Assembly: GCA_009377525.1 (NCBI GenBank)
Contig: WHTW01000078.1
Coordinates: 1 to 35,974, forward strand
Length of the DNA: 35,974 bases
Direction: 5' to 3'
Source: Rhodospirillales bacterium
GTDB taxonomy: Bacteria > Pseudomonadota > Alphaproteobacteria > Reyranellales > Reyranellaceae
A program made the position numbers and the translations under genes. Shown one piece after another: positions 8,186 through 15,615 of the stretch. The notes beneath the pieces were generated by a model. The model made no database searches. It was not told where the DNA came from and was given only the letters and a program-made list of their open reading frames with translations. Each line of letters begins with the position of its first letter. Position 1 is the stretch's first letter.

Positions 8186-9001
8186 ATGAAGCTCAAGGAT
8201 CGGGTCGCCATCGTCACCGGCACCAGCCCCAATATCGGCGGCGGCATCGCCGAGGAGCTGGCAGCCGAGGGGGCGGCCATCGTCGCCGTCGACGCCAACG
8301 AAGCCAACGCGCGGGATTGCGCCACCTATCTCAGGAGCCAGGGAGGCCGCGCCATCGGCTTCACCTGCGACGTCACCGACGAGGGGCAGGTGAAGGCCAC
8401 GGTCGACGCTGCCCTCAAGGAATTCGGCCGGATCGACGTGCTCGTGAACAACGCCGCCTTTTTCAACAAGAAGGGCGTTCTGGACATGCCGTTCGACGAA
8501 TGGAACCGACAGACCGGCGTGATCCTGGGCGGCGCCTTCCTGTTCACCAAGTACGTCGCCAAGGCGATGATCGGCAAAGGCGGAACCGTCATCAACATCA
8601 TCTCGACGGCGGGCCATCAGGGCGAGCCCGGCAACATCGCCTATTCGACGTCCAAATGCGGTCTGCTGAACTTCACGCGGTCGGCCGCGATGGAGCTGGT
8701 CGGCCATGGCATCCGCGTCAACAGCCTGACGCCGACCGCGACCGACCCGTCCGAATCCTACGAACGCGCGGCGCGCTGGGGTCGATCGGTCAAGAAGCCT
8801 GAGAGCCTCGATCGCATCATGAAGCCGTTCCGCGACGGCATCCCGATGAAGAAACTGCCGCTGCCCAGCGACTACGGCCGCGCCGCGGTGTTCCTCGCCT
8901 CGGACGACTCCTCGATGATCACCGGCACCGACCTGCGCGTCGATGCCGGCGCGATTGCGCGCTACTGGGCATGGGAGCCGAAGGCGGGGGCTACGCTCTG
9001 A
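8186..9001 (+). CDS. SDR-family oxidoreductase
   Basis: A 271-residue classical short-chain dehydrogenase/reductase. The cofactor motif is TGTSPNIGGGIAEEL (residues 11-25), an unusual variant with Pro-Asn in place of the common small residues. NNAAF is at 88-92, and the catalytic serine, tyrosine and lysine are S140, Y153 and K157 (YSTSK). An aspartate after the second strand (VDANEA) favours NAD(H). It lies in the same orientation, 21 bases after the extradiol dioxygenase, and is likely co-transcribed. It may oxidise a dihydrodiol or hydroxyacyl intermediate of the pathway. The exact substrate cannot be told from sequence. The gene ends at a structured repeat region. Confidence 0.9.
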   Translation: MKLKDRVAIVTGTSPNIGGGIAEELAAEGAAIVAVDANEANARDCATYLRSQGGRAIGFTCDVTDEGQVKATVDAALKEFGRIDVLVNNAAFFNKKGVLDMPFDEWNRQTGVILGGAFLFTKYVAKAMIGKGGTVINIISTAGHQGEPGNIAYSTSKCGLLNFTRSAAMELVGHGIRVNSLTPTATDPSESYERAARWGRSVKKPESLDRIMKPFRDGIPMKKLPLPSDYGRAAVFLASDDSSMITGTDLRVDAGAIARYWAWEPKAGATL

Positions 9002-9030
9002 AGCTTCCTCCTCTTCGCGGAGTCCGCGAA

Positions 9031-9143
9031 GGGGGGTGTCCGCGAAGCGGACGGAGGGGTCATGAGCAGCGGTACCGAGGCTCATGACCCCTCCGTCAGC
9101 GTAAGACGCTGACACCTCCCCAGCGCAACTGGGGAGGGCTAAG
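9031..9143. repeat. Nested inverted repeats (cloverleaf-like), intergenic
   Basis: Between convergent genes. A perfect 17-base inverted repeat (9050-9066 with 9081-9097, GACGGAGGGGTCATGAG and its complement) is flanked by hairpins GTCCGCgaaGCGGAC (9038-9052) and GTCAGCGTaagACGCTGAC (9095-9113). An outer stem joins 9031-9040 with 9111-9120 (9 of 10 pairs). A further hairpin CTCCCCagcgcaactGGGGAG overlaps the right side (9116-9136). It may act as a bidirectional terminator, or be a dispersed repeat of unknown role. Confidence 0.7.
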
Positions 9144-9753
9144 ACTTCGCGATCCCTTTCGTCAGCACGCGCATCAGTTCGTCGGCGATGTCGTCTGGGG
9201 TCATGGCGCCTTCCGGGTCGTACCATTCGGCGACCCAGGTCAGCGCCCCCATGGCGAGCATGCGCACGACCGAAGGATCGAAGCCCGATTGCAGCAGGCC
9301 CTTGCGCCCGGCCTCCTCCAGAAGGCCGGCGAAGATCTCGGCATAGTCGCGTTCCTGCTGCATGTGATGGTCGCGCAGGCGCTTCGGGAGTCGGCGGATC
9401 GCCTTCAGGCGCGACGAGAAGTGGTGGTGCAGCGTGTACTTGAGATGCGCACCCAGGGCGGCACGCAAGCGCACCAGGGGCGAGCTGTCGGCCCCCGCTT
9501 CGGCGATCGCGGCCAAAACCTCCTCGCGCGCGTTGCCGACGCCGCGCTCCAGCACGGCGCGCAGGATCTGGTCCCGCGAGGCGAAGTGGTAGTAGATGCT
9601 GCCGGCTTCGATCTTGGCCGCGGCCGCGATGCGGCGCACTGTCACCTCGTCCGAGCCGTGCTCCTGGAAGAGCCGGGTGGCGACCTCGATAAGACGCGCT
9701 CTGGTCTTGTCGGCCTTGGTGATCCTGTCCTTCCCGGACTTCTGACGAGCCAT
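9139..9753 (-). CDS. TetR-family transcriptional regulator
   Basis: A 204-residue regulator with the N-terminal TetR DNA-binding domain. The helix-turn-helix lies at about residues 38-57 (TVRRIAAAAKIEAGSIYYHF), and the C-terminal part resembles KstR2-like or TetR_C domains, with DSSPLVRLRAALGAHLKYTL at about 98-117. It starts 19 bases after the end of the Rieske beta-subunit gene on the same strand, so it is probably co-transcribed with the oxygenase and regulates it. A 16-base palindrome (9759-9774) lies just upstream of its ATG and could be an autoregulatory site. The ligand is unknown, but a pathway intermediate or CoA ester is usual for such regulators. Confidence 0.9.
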   Translation of the reverse strand: MARQKSGKDRITKADKTRARLIEVATRLFQEHGSDEVTVRRIAAAAKIEAGSIYYHFASRDQILRAVLERGVGNAREEVLAAIAEAGADSSPLVRLRAALGAHLKYTLHHHFSSRLKAIRRLPKRLRDHHMQQERDYAEIFAGLLEEAGRKGLLQSGFDPSVVRMLAMGALTWVAEWYDPEGAMTPDDIADELMRVLTKGIAKS

Positions 9754-9758
9754 CAGAT

Positions 9759-9774
9759 GATGATCTTTATCATC
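9759..9774. promoter_or_regulatory. 16-base palindrome before TetR gene
   Basis: GATGAT-CTTT-ATCATC forms a perfect 6-base-arm palindrome, 5 bases before the TetR start and overlapping the stop of the beta-subunit gene. The size fits a TetR-type operator. It could be chance, and it is not repeated at the other promoters of the cluster. Confidence 0.3.
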
Positions 9775-10291
9775 ACACGATAATAGTCAGCTTTCCCGGA
9801 TAAAGCATGTCCATAGCGAGCACCGAACGCTTGGACTTGATGCGAAACGGCTCGGCGTTGCAGTCGATGCGGTAGAGGTGCTTGCCGTAATAGGTGTCGA
9901 CCACGCCGCGCTTCGCCCGGTAGGTGACGAAGTTGCAGCTCACGTCGGCCACGCCGTCGGCCAGGCCGGTGATGCGCACATTGCTGATCATGTGGCGCTG
10001 CTGGGAGCGTGGGAACTCCGAGTGCGCCTCCTTCTTGGTGAGCCGCACCACCCGCTCGCGCAGGCGCACATAGTCGTCGGCGATGTAGAACAGCGAGGTC
10101 GCCGGGTCGTGCTCGTCAGTGCCGGTCGGCGGCACCTCGTAGGTCGCACCCTCGGCGAACAACGCGAACCACTCCTCGATCTTCCAGTTGTCGAGCAGTT
10201 CAGCCTCGAGATAGAGGAAGTCCTCGATGCGGCCGCGCAGCGCCGCGGTGTCATTGCGCAGCATGGGCGGCAGGCTCACATCGCCGTTCAC
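9773..10291 (-). CDS. Rieske dioxygenase, small (beta) subunit
   Basis: A 172-residue structural subunit of an aromatic-ring-hydroxylating dioxygenase, of the SnoaL/NTF2-like cone fold that packs against the catalytic alpha subunits. Typical segments are EDFLYLEAELLDNWKIEEWF, FYIADDYVRLRERVVRL and RTKK-like basic stretches, with FRIKSKRSVLAMDML near the C-terminus. The GTG at 10291 is chosen because it overlaps the alpha-subunit stop (GTGA) and has AGGGG about 9 bases upstream. The in-frame ATG at 10264 would shorten it by nine residues, and the longer open frame to 10438 overlaps alpha. It lies in an operon with alpha upstream and TetR downstream. Confidence 0.88.
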   Translation of the reverse strand: MNGDVSLPPMLRNDTAALRGRIEDFLYLEAELLDNWKIEEWFALFAEGATYEVPPTGTDEHDPATSLFYIADDYVRLRERVVRLTKKEAHSEFPRSQQRHMISNVRITGLADGVADVSCNFVTYRAKRGVVDTYYGKHLYRIDCNAEPFRIKSKRSVLAMDMLYPGKLTIIV

Positions 10292-11571
10292 GATACGGCC
10301 CCTATGCGGTCGCGCCATTGCCGCCAGAAGCAGCGCATCTGCTCCTCGTCGTCGTTCATCGGCGGTCCCTGGCGCGGCATGCCCTTGGAGATGTCGTTCC
10401 AGCCGACCTCGCGCAGGTTCTGGTAGCCGCGCTGGCAATTCTCCAGCGCCTCCTGGTCGTCCGGCGTGGCGAACCCGCCCGGCCCCAGGAACTCGAGGAA
10501 ATTGAACAGGCGCAGCTTGCGCAGGTCATGGTCCTCGCCGCGCGCGCCCAGCGCCCAGGCGCTCACCGTCATCTTGTTCGGTGCCGCCGGCATGAAGGTG
10601 CGGACGGTGATCGCCATGATGTCGTTGATCACCAGGTTGGGGAAGATCAGCATGTTGCGGCTGAACTCCGACATGCGCGTGCCGCGTTTCTCGCCGAAGC
10701 GCTTGATCAGGTTCTCCCGCAGGTTGGCGATCGCCGGGCGCTTGTCCTCGCCCATCGACGGCACCCAGCGCGCGATCGGCCGGCCCCAGGGCGAGGCATA
10801 CTCGATCACGGCATGGCCGTTGCCGAGGTCGTGCATGCCGCTGGCCGAGAACTCCGAGCCACTCGATTCCATGCGCAGGCTGCCCAGCGTCTTGAGATAG
10901 TCGAAGTAGGTGCTGTGCACCGGGAAGCCGTGGAAGGCGTCGATGCTGTTCTCGGCCAAAAGCTTCCAGTTGGCGTTGATGATGTATTGCTGGCCCGAAC
11001 CTACGATCTCCATGCCGGCCTCGTTCTGATCGGCCACCAGGTCGACGTATTCCTTGGCGCCGGCGAGGTAGTCGGCCAGTGGCATCGCGTTGCGGTCGAA
11101 ATTCACGAACCAGAAGTCGCGATAGCTCTCCAGCCGCGGCACCTGGGCGAGGTCGGCGCAGCCGCCGCCGTAATGCTCCTTGCCATAGTTGCCCTCGTCG
11201 AAGCGCGAGGCGAAGCGGCCGTTCACGTTGAACGACCAGCCGTGATAGAAGCAGCGGAAAGACAAGGCGTTGCCCTTCTTCTCGCGCACCACCATGGCGC
11301 CACGATGCGGGCAGGTGTTGAGGAAGGCGTGCACCGCGCCGGCGCGGTCGCGGTTGAAGATCAGCTCACGGCCGCCGACCGCCCGGGTGATGAAGTCGCC
11401 GTTGCCGGCGATCTCGGAGGAATGACCGAGATAGAGCCAGCAGCGGTCGAAGATGGCGCGACGCTCGGCCTCGAGCACGCCGTCGTCGGTAAAGGCCCGC
11501 CGCGCGACGCGGAACAGGTGCCGGCCGCGATCCTCGACGACCATCTGCGGAGTGGTCAGGATGGTGTCCAT
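10288..11571 (-). CDS. Rieske dioxygenase, large (alpha) subunit
   Basis: A 427-residue catalytic subunit of an aromatic-ring-hydroxylating dioxygenase. The Rieske 2Fe-2S ligands are C87-x-H89 (NTCPHRG) and C107-x2-H110 (CFYHGW). The mononuclear iron motif is D211-x2-H214-x4-H219 (SIDAFHGFPVH), with the bridging aspartate of the classical dioxygenases. The ATG at 11571 follows a strong AAGGAGGAAATC site, so the longer frame to 11739 is rejected. It receives electrons from the ferredoxin and reductase encoded divergently at 11660-13208, making a complete three-component system. It would add O2 or hydroxyl groups to an aromatic ring, and the resulting diol would suit the SDR and extradiol enzymes nearby. 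The substrate is unknown. Confidence 0.95.
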   Translation of the reverse strand: MDTILTTPQMVVEDRGRHLFRVARRAFTDDGVLEAERRAIFDRCWLYLGHSSEIAGNGDFITRAVGGRELIFNRDRAGAVHAFLNTCPHRGAMVVREKKGNALSFRCFYHGWSFNVNGRFASRFDEGNYGKEHYGGGCADLAQVPRLESYRDFWFVNFDRNAMPLADYLAGAKEYVDLVADQNEAGMEIVGSGQQYIINANWKLLAENSIDAFHGFPVHSTYFDYLKTLGSLRMESSGSEFSASGMHDLGNGHAVIEYASPWGRPIARWVPSMGEDKRPAIANLRENLIKRFGEKRGTRMSEFSRNMLIFPNLVINDIMAITVRTFMPAAPNKMTVSAWALGARGEDHDLRKLRLFNFLEFLGPGGFATPDDQEALENCQRGYQNLREVGWNDISKGMPRQGPPMNDDEEQMRCFWRQWRDRIGAVS

Positions 11572-11620
11572 GATTTCCTCCTTCGTCTTCCTTGGGCTGG
11601 ACTTTGGCCGATTTCCGGGA

Positions 11621-11646
11621 CAACAACAATACCGAACAACTGTTAG
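11621..11646. promoter_or_regulatory. Candidate operator between alpha subunit and reductase genes
   Basis: In the 88-base gap between the divergent oxygenase and reductase genes, a CAACAACAAT segment is followed by AACAACTGTT and ends in TGTTAG (11641-11646). It matches about 15 of 26 positions of 7096-7121 in the other divergent promoter. It is placed where a shared regulator could control both operons. Confidence 0.35.
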
Positions 11647-11659
11647 ATTTTGACGCGCG

Positions 11660-12877
11660 ATGGCCGATCCACTGGTGATCATCGGGGCGGGACAGGCCGC
11701 CAGCCAGCTCGTGGCCAGCCTGGCCCAGGACGGCTTCAAGGGCGAGGTCTGCCTGATCGGCGACGAGCCGCACCTGCCCTATCAGCGCCCGCCGCTGTCC
11801 AAGAAGTTTCTGGCGGGCGAACTGGCGCTCGACCGCCTGTACGTCAAACCCGCCGCCTTCTACGAAAAGGCCGGCAGCCGCCTGCTGCTGGGCCAGCGCG
11901 CGCAGCGCATCGACCGGGCGGGCCGGACCGTGATCCTGGCCGATGGCGTGCGGCTGGCCTACTCGACCCTGGTGCTGGCCACCGGCAGCCGGCCGCGCGA
12001 ACTGGCCCTGCCGGGCGCCGGGCTCGAGGGGGCGTTCTACCTGCGCAACATCGCCGACGTCGACGCCATCCGGGCGCGCCTGGCGTGGGCCAAGTCGCTG
12101 GTGGTGATCGGCGGCGGCTATATCGGCCTGGAGCTGGCGGCCGTCGCGGCGAAGCTGGGTCTCGGCGTGACGGTGCTGGAGCAGGCGCCGCGCCTGATGG
12201 CACGCGGCGTCGGGCCGGTCGTCTCGCAGTTCTATGCCCGGCTGCACGGCGAGGAAGGCGTCGTCATCCGCGCCGGCGCCGTGGTGCGCGGTTTCGAGGG
12301 CAACGGGGCGATAGAGCGTGTCGTTTGTGACGACGCGACGTACGACGCCGACATCGTCGTCATCGGCGCCGGTGCGGTGCCCAATGTCGAGCTCGCCCGC
12401 GAGGCGGGGCTGACGGTCGAGGACGGCATCGTCGTCGATGCCCGGTGCCGCGCCGACGACGATGCGATCTATGCCATCGGCGACTGCACCAGCCAGCATC
12501 ACGACCTGGTCGGACGGCGCCTGCGGCTCGAATCGGTCCATAACGCGCTGGAACAGGCGCGCATCGCCGCGGCGGCGATCTGCGGACGAAAGCCGCCCGC
12601 GGTGCAAGTGCCGTGGTTCTGGACCGACCAGTACGACGTGAAGATGCAGATGGCGGGCCTGTCGGCCGGCCACGACCAGGCCGTCGTGCGCGGCGGCGCC
12701 GAGCACGGCCGCTCCTTCGCCGTGTTCTACCTGCGCGAGGGAACGCTGATCGCCGTCGATGCGGTCAACCGCGCGCCGGAATTCATGATGTCCAAGCAGC
12801 TCATCGCCGAGCACGCTAGGATCGATCCGGCGCGGCTTGGTGACGAAGGTGTCGCCATGAAGGACATGAGGAACTAG
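11660..12877 (+). CDS. Ferredoxin reductase (NAD(P)H, FAD)
   Basis: A 405-residue FAD-dependent pyridine nucleotide-disulphide-type oxidoreductase that passes electrons from NAD(P)H to a ferredoxin in the cytoplasm. The FAD motif IIGAGQAA is at residues 7-14, HLPYQRPPLSKKFLAGE at 38-54 is characteristic of Rieske-system and rubredoxin reductases, and the second dinucleotide motif VVIGGGYIGLELAA is at 148-161. YAIGDC marks the FAD-ribitol site. The C-terminal reductase domain has WFWTDQYDVKMQMAGL. It is divergent from the oxygenase alpha gene, and the ferredoxin gene follows 10 bases downstream. Together they form the electron-transfer chain of the dioxygenase. Confidence 0.94.
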   Translation: MADPLVIIGAGQAASQLVASLAQDGFKGEVCLIGDEPHLPYQRPPLSKKFLAGELALDRLYVKPAAFYEKAGSRLLLGQRAQRIDRAGRTVILADGVRLAYSTLVLATGSRPRELALPGAGLEGAFYLRNIADVDAIRARLAWAKSLVVIGGGYIGLELAAVAAKLGLGVTVLEQAPRLMARGVGPVVSQFYARLHGEEGVVIRAGAVVRGFEGNGAIERVVCDDATYDADIVVIGAGAVPNVELAREAGLTVEDGIVVDARCRADDDAIYAIGDCTSQHHDLVGRRLRLESVHNALEQARIAAAAICGRKPPAVQVPWFWTDQYDVKMQMAGLSAGHDQAVVRGGAEHGRSFAVFYLREGTLIAVDAVNRAPEFMMSKQLIAEHARIDPARLGDEGVAMKDMRN

Positions 12878-12887
12878 GAAACAGCCA

Positions 12888-13208
12888 ATGGCCAAGATCG
12901 TTTTCGAGGAGCCCGACGGCACGGAGCGCGCCATCGACATCGCCAGCGGGCAGTCGATCATGGAAGGCGCGGTGCGCAACGGCATCGTCGGCATCGACGC
13001 CGACTGCGGCGGCACCTGCTCGTGCGCCACCTGCATGGTCTATGTGCCCGAAGACTGGTTGGGTCGCCTGCCGGCCAAGGACAGCACCGAGCAGTCGATG
13101 CTGGAATTCTGTCCGCACGTTCAGTCGAACTCGCGCCTGTCGTGCCAGATCCAGGTCAGCGACGCGCTCGACGGCTTGCGGCTGAAAGTGCCGCAGAGCC
13201 AACAATGA
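12888..13208 (+). CDS. 2Fe-2S ferredoxin, adrenodoxin type
   Basis: A 106-residue soluble electron carrier. The cluster ligands are C40, C46, C49 and C86, with the C-x5-C-x2-C spacing of vertebrate/putidaredoxin-type ferredoxins (DCGGTCSCATC); C44 is an extra cysteine. It lies between its reductase and the amidohydrolase gene, whose ATG overlaps its stop (ATGA). It most likely carries electrons to the Rieske alpha subunit of this cluster and perhaps to the second oxygenase at 21520-22671, which has no ferredoxin of its own nearby. Confidence 0.95.
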   Translation: MAKIVFEEPDGTERAIDIASGQSIMEGAVRNGIVGIDADCGGTCSCATCMVYVPEDWLGRLPAKDSTEQSMLEFCPHVQSNSRLSCQIQVSDALDGLRLKVPQSQQ

Positions 13209-14227
13209 GCAAGCCATGTTGCGCCATCGACGTGCACACGCACGTCGTGCCGGCGCATCTGCCGGACGAGCGGCCCGAGTTCGCCGGCCTGCCGTGGCCG
13301 TCGATCAAGCACACCGACGCCTGCCATGCGCAGGTGATCATCAGCGGCAAGAACTTCCGCGACATCAACGATGCCTGCTGGAGCGTGCCGCGTCGTACCG
13401 AGCAGATGCCGGGCATGGACGTCGGGGTGCAGGTCCTGTCTCCGATGCCCGAGCTCCTGTCCTACTGGCTGCCGGCCAGCGCGGCATCCATGCTGGCGCG
13501 ACACATCAACGAGACCATCGCCGAGATGGTGCGCGCCGCCTCCGACCGCTTCCATGGCCTGGGCATGGTGCCGTTGCAGGACATGGACGCGGCCCAGCGC
13601 GAGCTCGAGCACGCCATGCGCCAACTTGGGCTCCGCGGCGTCGAAATCGCGACCAACGTCAACGGCGTGGCGCTCGGCCATCCCTCGCTGGAACCGTTCT
13701 TTGCCGCAGCCGAGGAGCTGGGGGCCGCCATCTTCGTGCATCCGCTGCGGCCGGCCGGCATGGACCGGCTGGTCGGGCCGGCCAACCTGGAACAGGTCGT
13801 GGCCTTTCCGTGCGAGACCGCGCTTGCCATCGCCTCGGTGATCACCGGCGGCCTGATGAAGCGCCATCCCGGCTTGCGCATCGGCTTCAGCCACGGCGGC
13901 GGCGCCTTCGGCCAGGTCCTGCCGCGCATGCAGCATGCCTGGTCGGCGATGGCGCCGATCAAGGCCGCCATGGAGGAGCCGCGCGCCACGGCCAGAAAGC
14001 TCTTCTATGACACGCTGGTCTACGACGAGACGGTGCTGCGCTTCCTGATCGATTCGTACGGCGCCAGCCAGCTCATGATCGGCAGCGACTATCCCTTCTC
14101 GATCATGGACCGCCAACCGACTCGGCGAGCCGGCAATCTCGGCCTGTCCGATTCCGAGAATGACCAATTGCTGTTCAGGAACGCCGAGCTCTTTCTCGGT
14201 CTGGACCGCAGCAGCACCCAACCCTAA
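13205..14227 (+). CDS. Amidohydrolase, ACMSD-like decarboxylase family
   Basis: A 340-residue metal-dependent TIM-barrel enzyme of the amidohydrolase_2 family, which includes aminocarboxymuconate-semialdehyde decarboxylase and hydroxybenzoate decarboxylases. Candidate metal and catalytic residues are H11 and H13 (DVHTH), H179 (VHP), H230 (FSHGGG) and D295 (GSDYPF). The start overlaps the ferredoxin stop (ATGA), so it is translationally coupled to the electron-transfer genes. It probably decarboxylates an aromatic acid or a ring-cleavage product, although hydrolase activity cannot be excluded. Its TAA stop (14225-14227) lies within the CTAA end of a palindromic repeat, so the last residues may have been altered by the insertion. 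Confidence 0.85.
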   Translation: MSKPCCAIDVHTHVVPAHLPDERPEFAGLPWPSIKHTDACHAQVIISGKNFRDINDACWSVPRRTEQMPGMDVGVQVLSPMPELLSYWLPASAASMLARHINETIAEMVRAASDRFHGLGMVPLQDMDAAQRELEHAMRQLGLRGVEIATNVNGVALGHPSLEPFFAAAEELGAAIFVHPLRPAGMDRLVGPANLEQVVAFPCETALAIASVITGGLMKRHPGLRIGFSHGGGAFGQVLPRMQHAWSAMAPIKAAMEEPRATARKLFYDTLVYDETVLRFLIDSYGASQLMIGSDYPFSIMDRQPTRRAGNLGLSDSENDQLLFRNAELFLGLDRSSTQP

Positions 14228-14325
14228 AGCACAATCCGTCCAGCTGGAATCAGCTGGACGGATTGTGCCTCCTGCAACACACATCACCGGTGCGCGCGGT
14301 TCCATCTGATTGGATTCCGCTCTAG
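14224..14325 (-). repeat. Palindromic MITE-like element, copy 2 (reverse orientation)
   Basis: Relative to the full copy at 24143-24269 this is inverted. Its ends are CTAAAGC (14224-14230) and a CCGCTCTAG end at 14325. It contains the second hairpin (14229-14268, arms of GCACAATCCGTCCAGCTG type), the spacer with GTGCGCGCG, and one arm of the first hairpin (TTCCATCTGATTGGATTCC). The other arm is missing. It lies between the amidohydrolase and the DUF3300 gene and supplies the former's stop codon. Confidence 0.75.
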
Positions 14326-14379
14326 GATCGCGCTGTCGCCGCCTCCGGGGAGGCGGGCGACGAGTATTCGAGGGTAGAT

Positions 14380-15615
14380 ATGAAGAGACGCGAGTGGGCT
14401 GCCGTGTCCGCGGCATTCCTTGTCGCCGGCATCAGCCGTCGGTCGGGTGCGCAAACGCCGGCGCCGACCACGGGACAACCGCAGGCCGCTGCAGCGGACG
14501 CCGGCAAGACCTTCACGGCGGCGCAGCTCGACCAGCTCATGGCGCCAATCGCGCTCTATCCCGATCCGCTGCTCGCGCAGATCCTGATGGCGGCGACCTA
14601 CCCCCTTGAAGTGGTCGAGGCAGCGCGCTGGTCCAAGGACAATCCCAACCTCACGGGCGACGCCGCACTGGCCGCGGTCAAGGACAAGGGGTGGGACGTC
14701 AGCGTCACGTCCCTGGTCGCCTTCCCGCAGGTCCTGGCGATGATGGACAGCAAGCTCGATTGGACCCAGAAGGTCGGCGACGCGATGATCGCCCAGCAGC
14801 CCGACGTCGCGGCCTCGATCCAGCGATTGCGGGCCCAGGCGCAGACCGCGGGCACGCTCAAGACCACGCCGCAGCAGACGGTGTCGTCGCAACCGCCGAG
14901 CGCCGGCGCGCCGGACGGAACGCCGCCCGCGATCGTCATCCAGCCGACCAACCCGGACGTCGTCTACGTGCCGACCTACGATCCTTCCGCGGCCTATGGC
15001 CCGTGGCCCTATGCCGACAGCCCGCCCTACTACTATCCGCCGGCGAGCTACGGCTGGAGCGCACCCCGCACATGGGTCGGCGCCTTTGGCTTCGGCCTGG
15101 GCTTTGCGGTCGGCGGTGCCTTCTTCGGCGGTTGGCACTGGGGCGGCGGTTGGGGTGGCGGCTGGGGATGGCATGGCTGGCACGGCTGGGGCCACGGCAA
15201 CAGCTACACCACGGTCAACATCAATCGGGCGACCACCATCAGCCACAGCTTCAATCGCAACTACTACGACCATGGCCGCTGGAACCACGATCCGGCGCAT
15301 CGCCACGGCGTGCCCTACCGCGATCGCGGCAGCCGCGACAGATACAACCAGCATCATGGCAACGCCGATCAGCGCCACGGCTACCGCGGCCATGACGGTC
15401 ACGACGGCGATCGCGGCCACTCAGATCACCGCAGTGCCTTCAACGGCGCCAACCATGGCCATCAGGTCAACCATGAGGGCCAGCGCGGCCATTCCTATGA
15501 CCATCATGGCTCCCATGCGGGCTGGCATGGCGGCGGCCGCGGTGGTGGCGGCCATCGCGGCGGCGGTGGAGGACATGGCGGAGGACACGGCGGCGGGCAT
15601 GGAGGCCGGCGATGA
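14380..15615 (+). CDS. DUF3300 exported protein with His/Gly-rich tail
   Basis: A 411-residue protein with a signal peptide (about residues 1-25), then the DUF3300 domain with FTAAQLDQLMAPIALYPDPL (45-64), AATYPLEVVEAARW (71-84) and VYVPTYDPSAAYG (196-208). A glycine- and aromatic-rich hydrophobic segment (about 232-270) follows, and a tail (300-411) rich in His, Gly, Arg and Asp, ending in GGHGGGHGGGHGGRR. The function of DUF3300 is not known. The tail could bind metals or polyanions. Its stop overlaps the start of the DUF2950 gene (ATGA). DUF3300 and DUF2950 genes are commonly paired, which suggests one envelope function. An upstream repeat ends at 14325. Confidence 0.88.
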   Translation: MKRREWAAVSAAFLVAGISRRSGAQTPAPTTGQPQAAAADAGKTFTAAQLDQLMAPIALYPDPLLAQILMAATYPLEVVEAARWSKDNPNLTGDAALAAVKDKGWDVSVTSLVAFPQVLAMMDSKLDWTQKVGDAMIAQQPDVAASIQRLRAQAQTAGTLKTTPQQTVSSQPPSAGAPDGTPPAIVIQPTNPDVVYVPTYDPSAAYGPWPYADSPPYYYPPASYGWSAPRTWVGAFGFGLGFAVGGAFFGGWHWGGGWGGGWGWHGWHGWGHGNSYTTVNINRATTISHSFNRNYYDHGRWNHDPAHRHGVPYRDRGSRDRYNQHHGNADQRHGYRGHDGHDGDRGHSDHRSAFNGANHGHQVNHEGQRGHSYDHHGSHAGWHGGGRGGGGHRGGGGGHGGGHGGGHGGRR

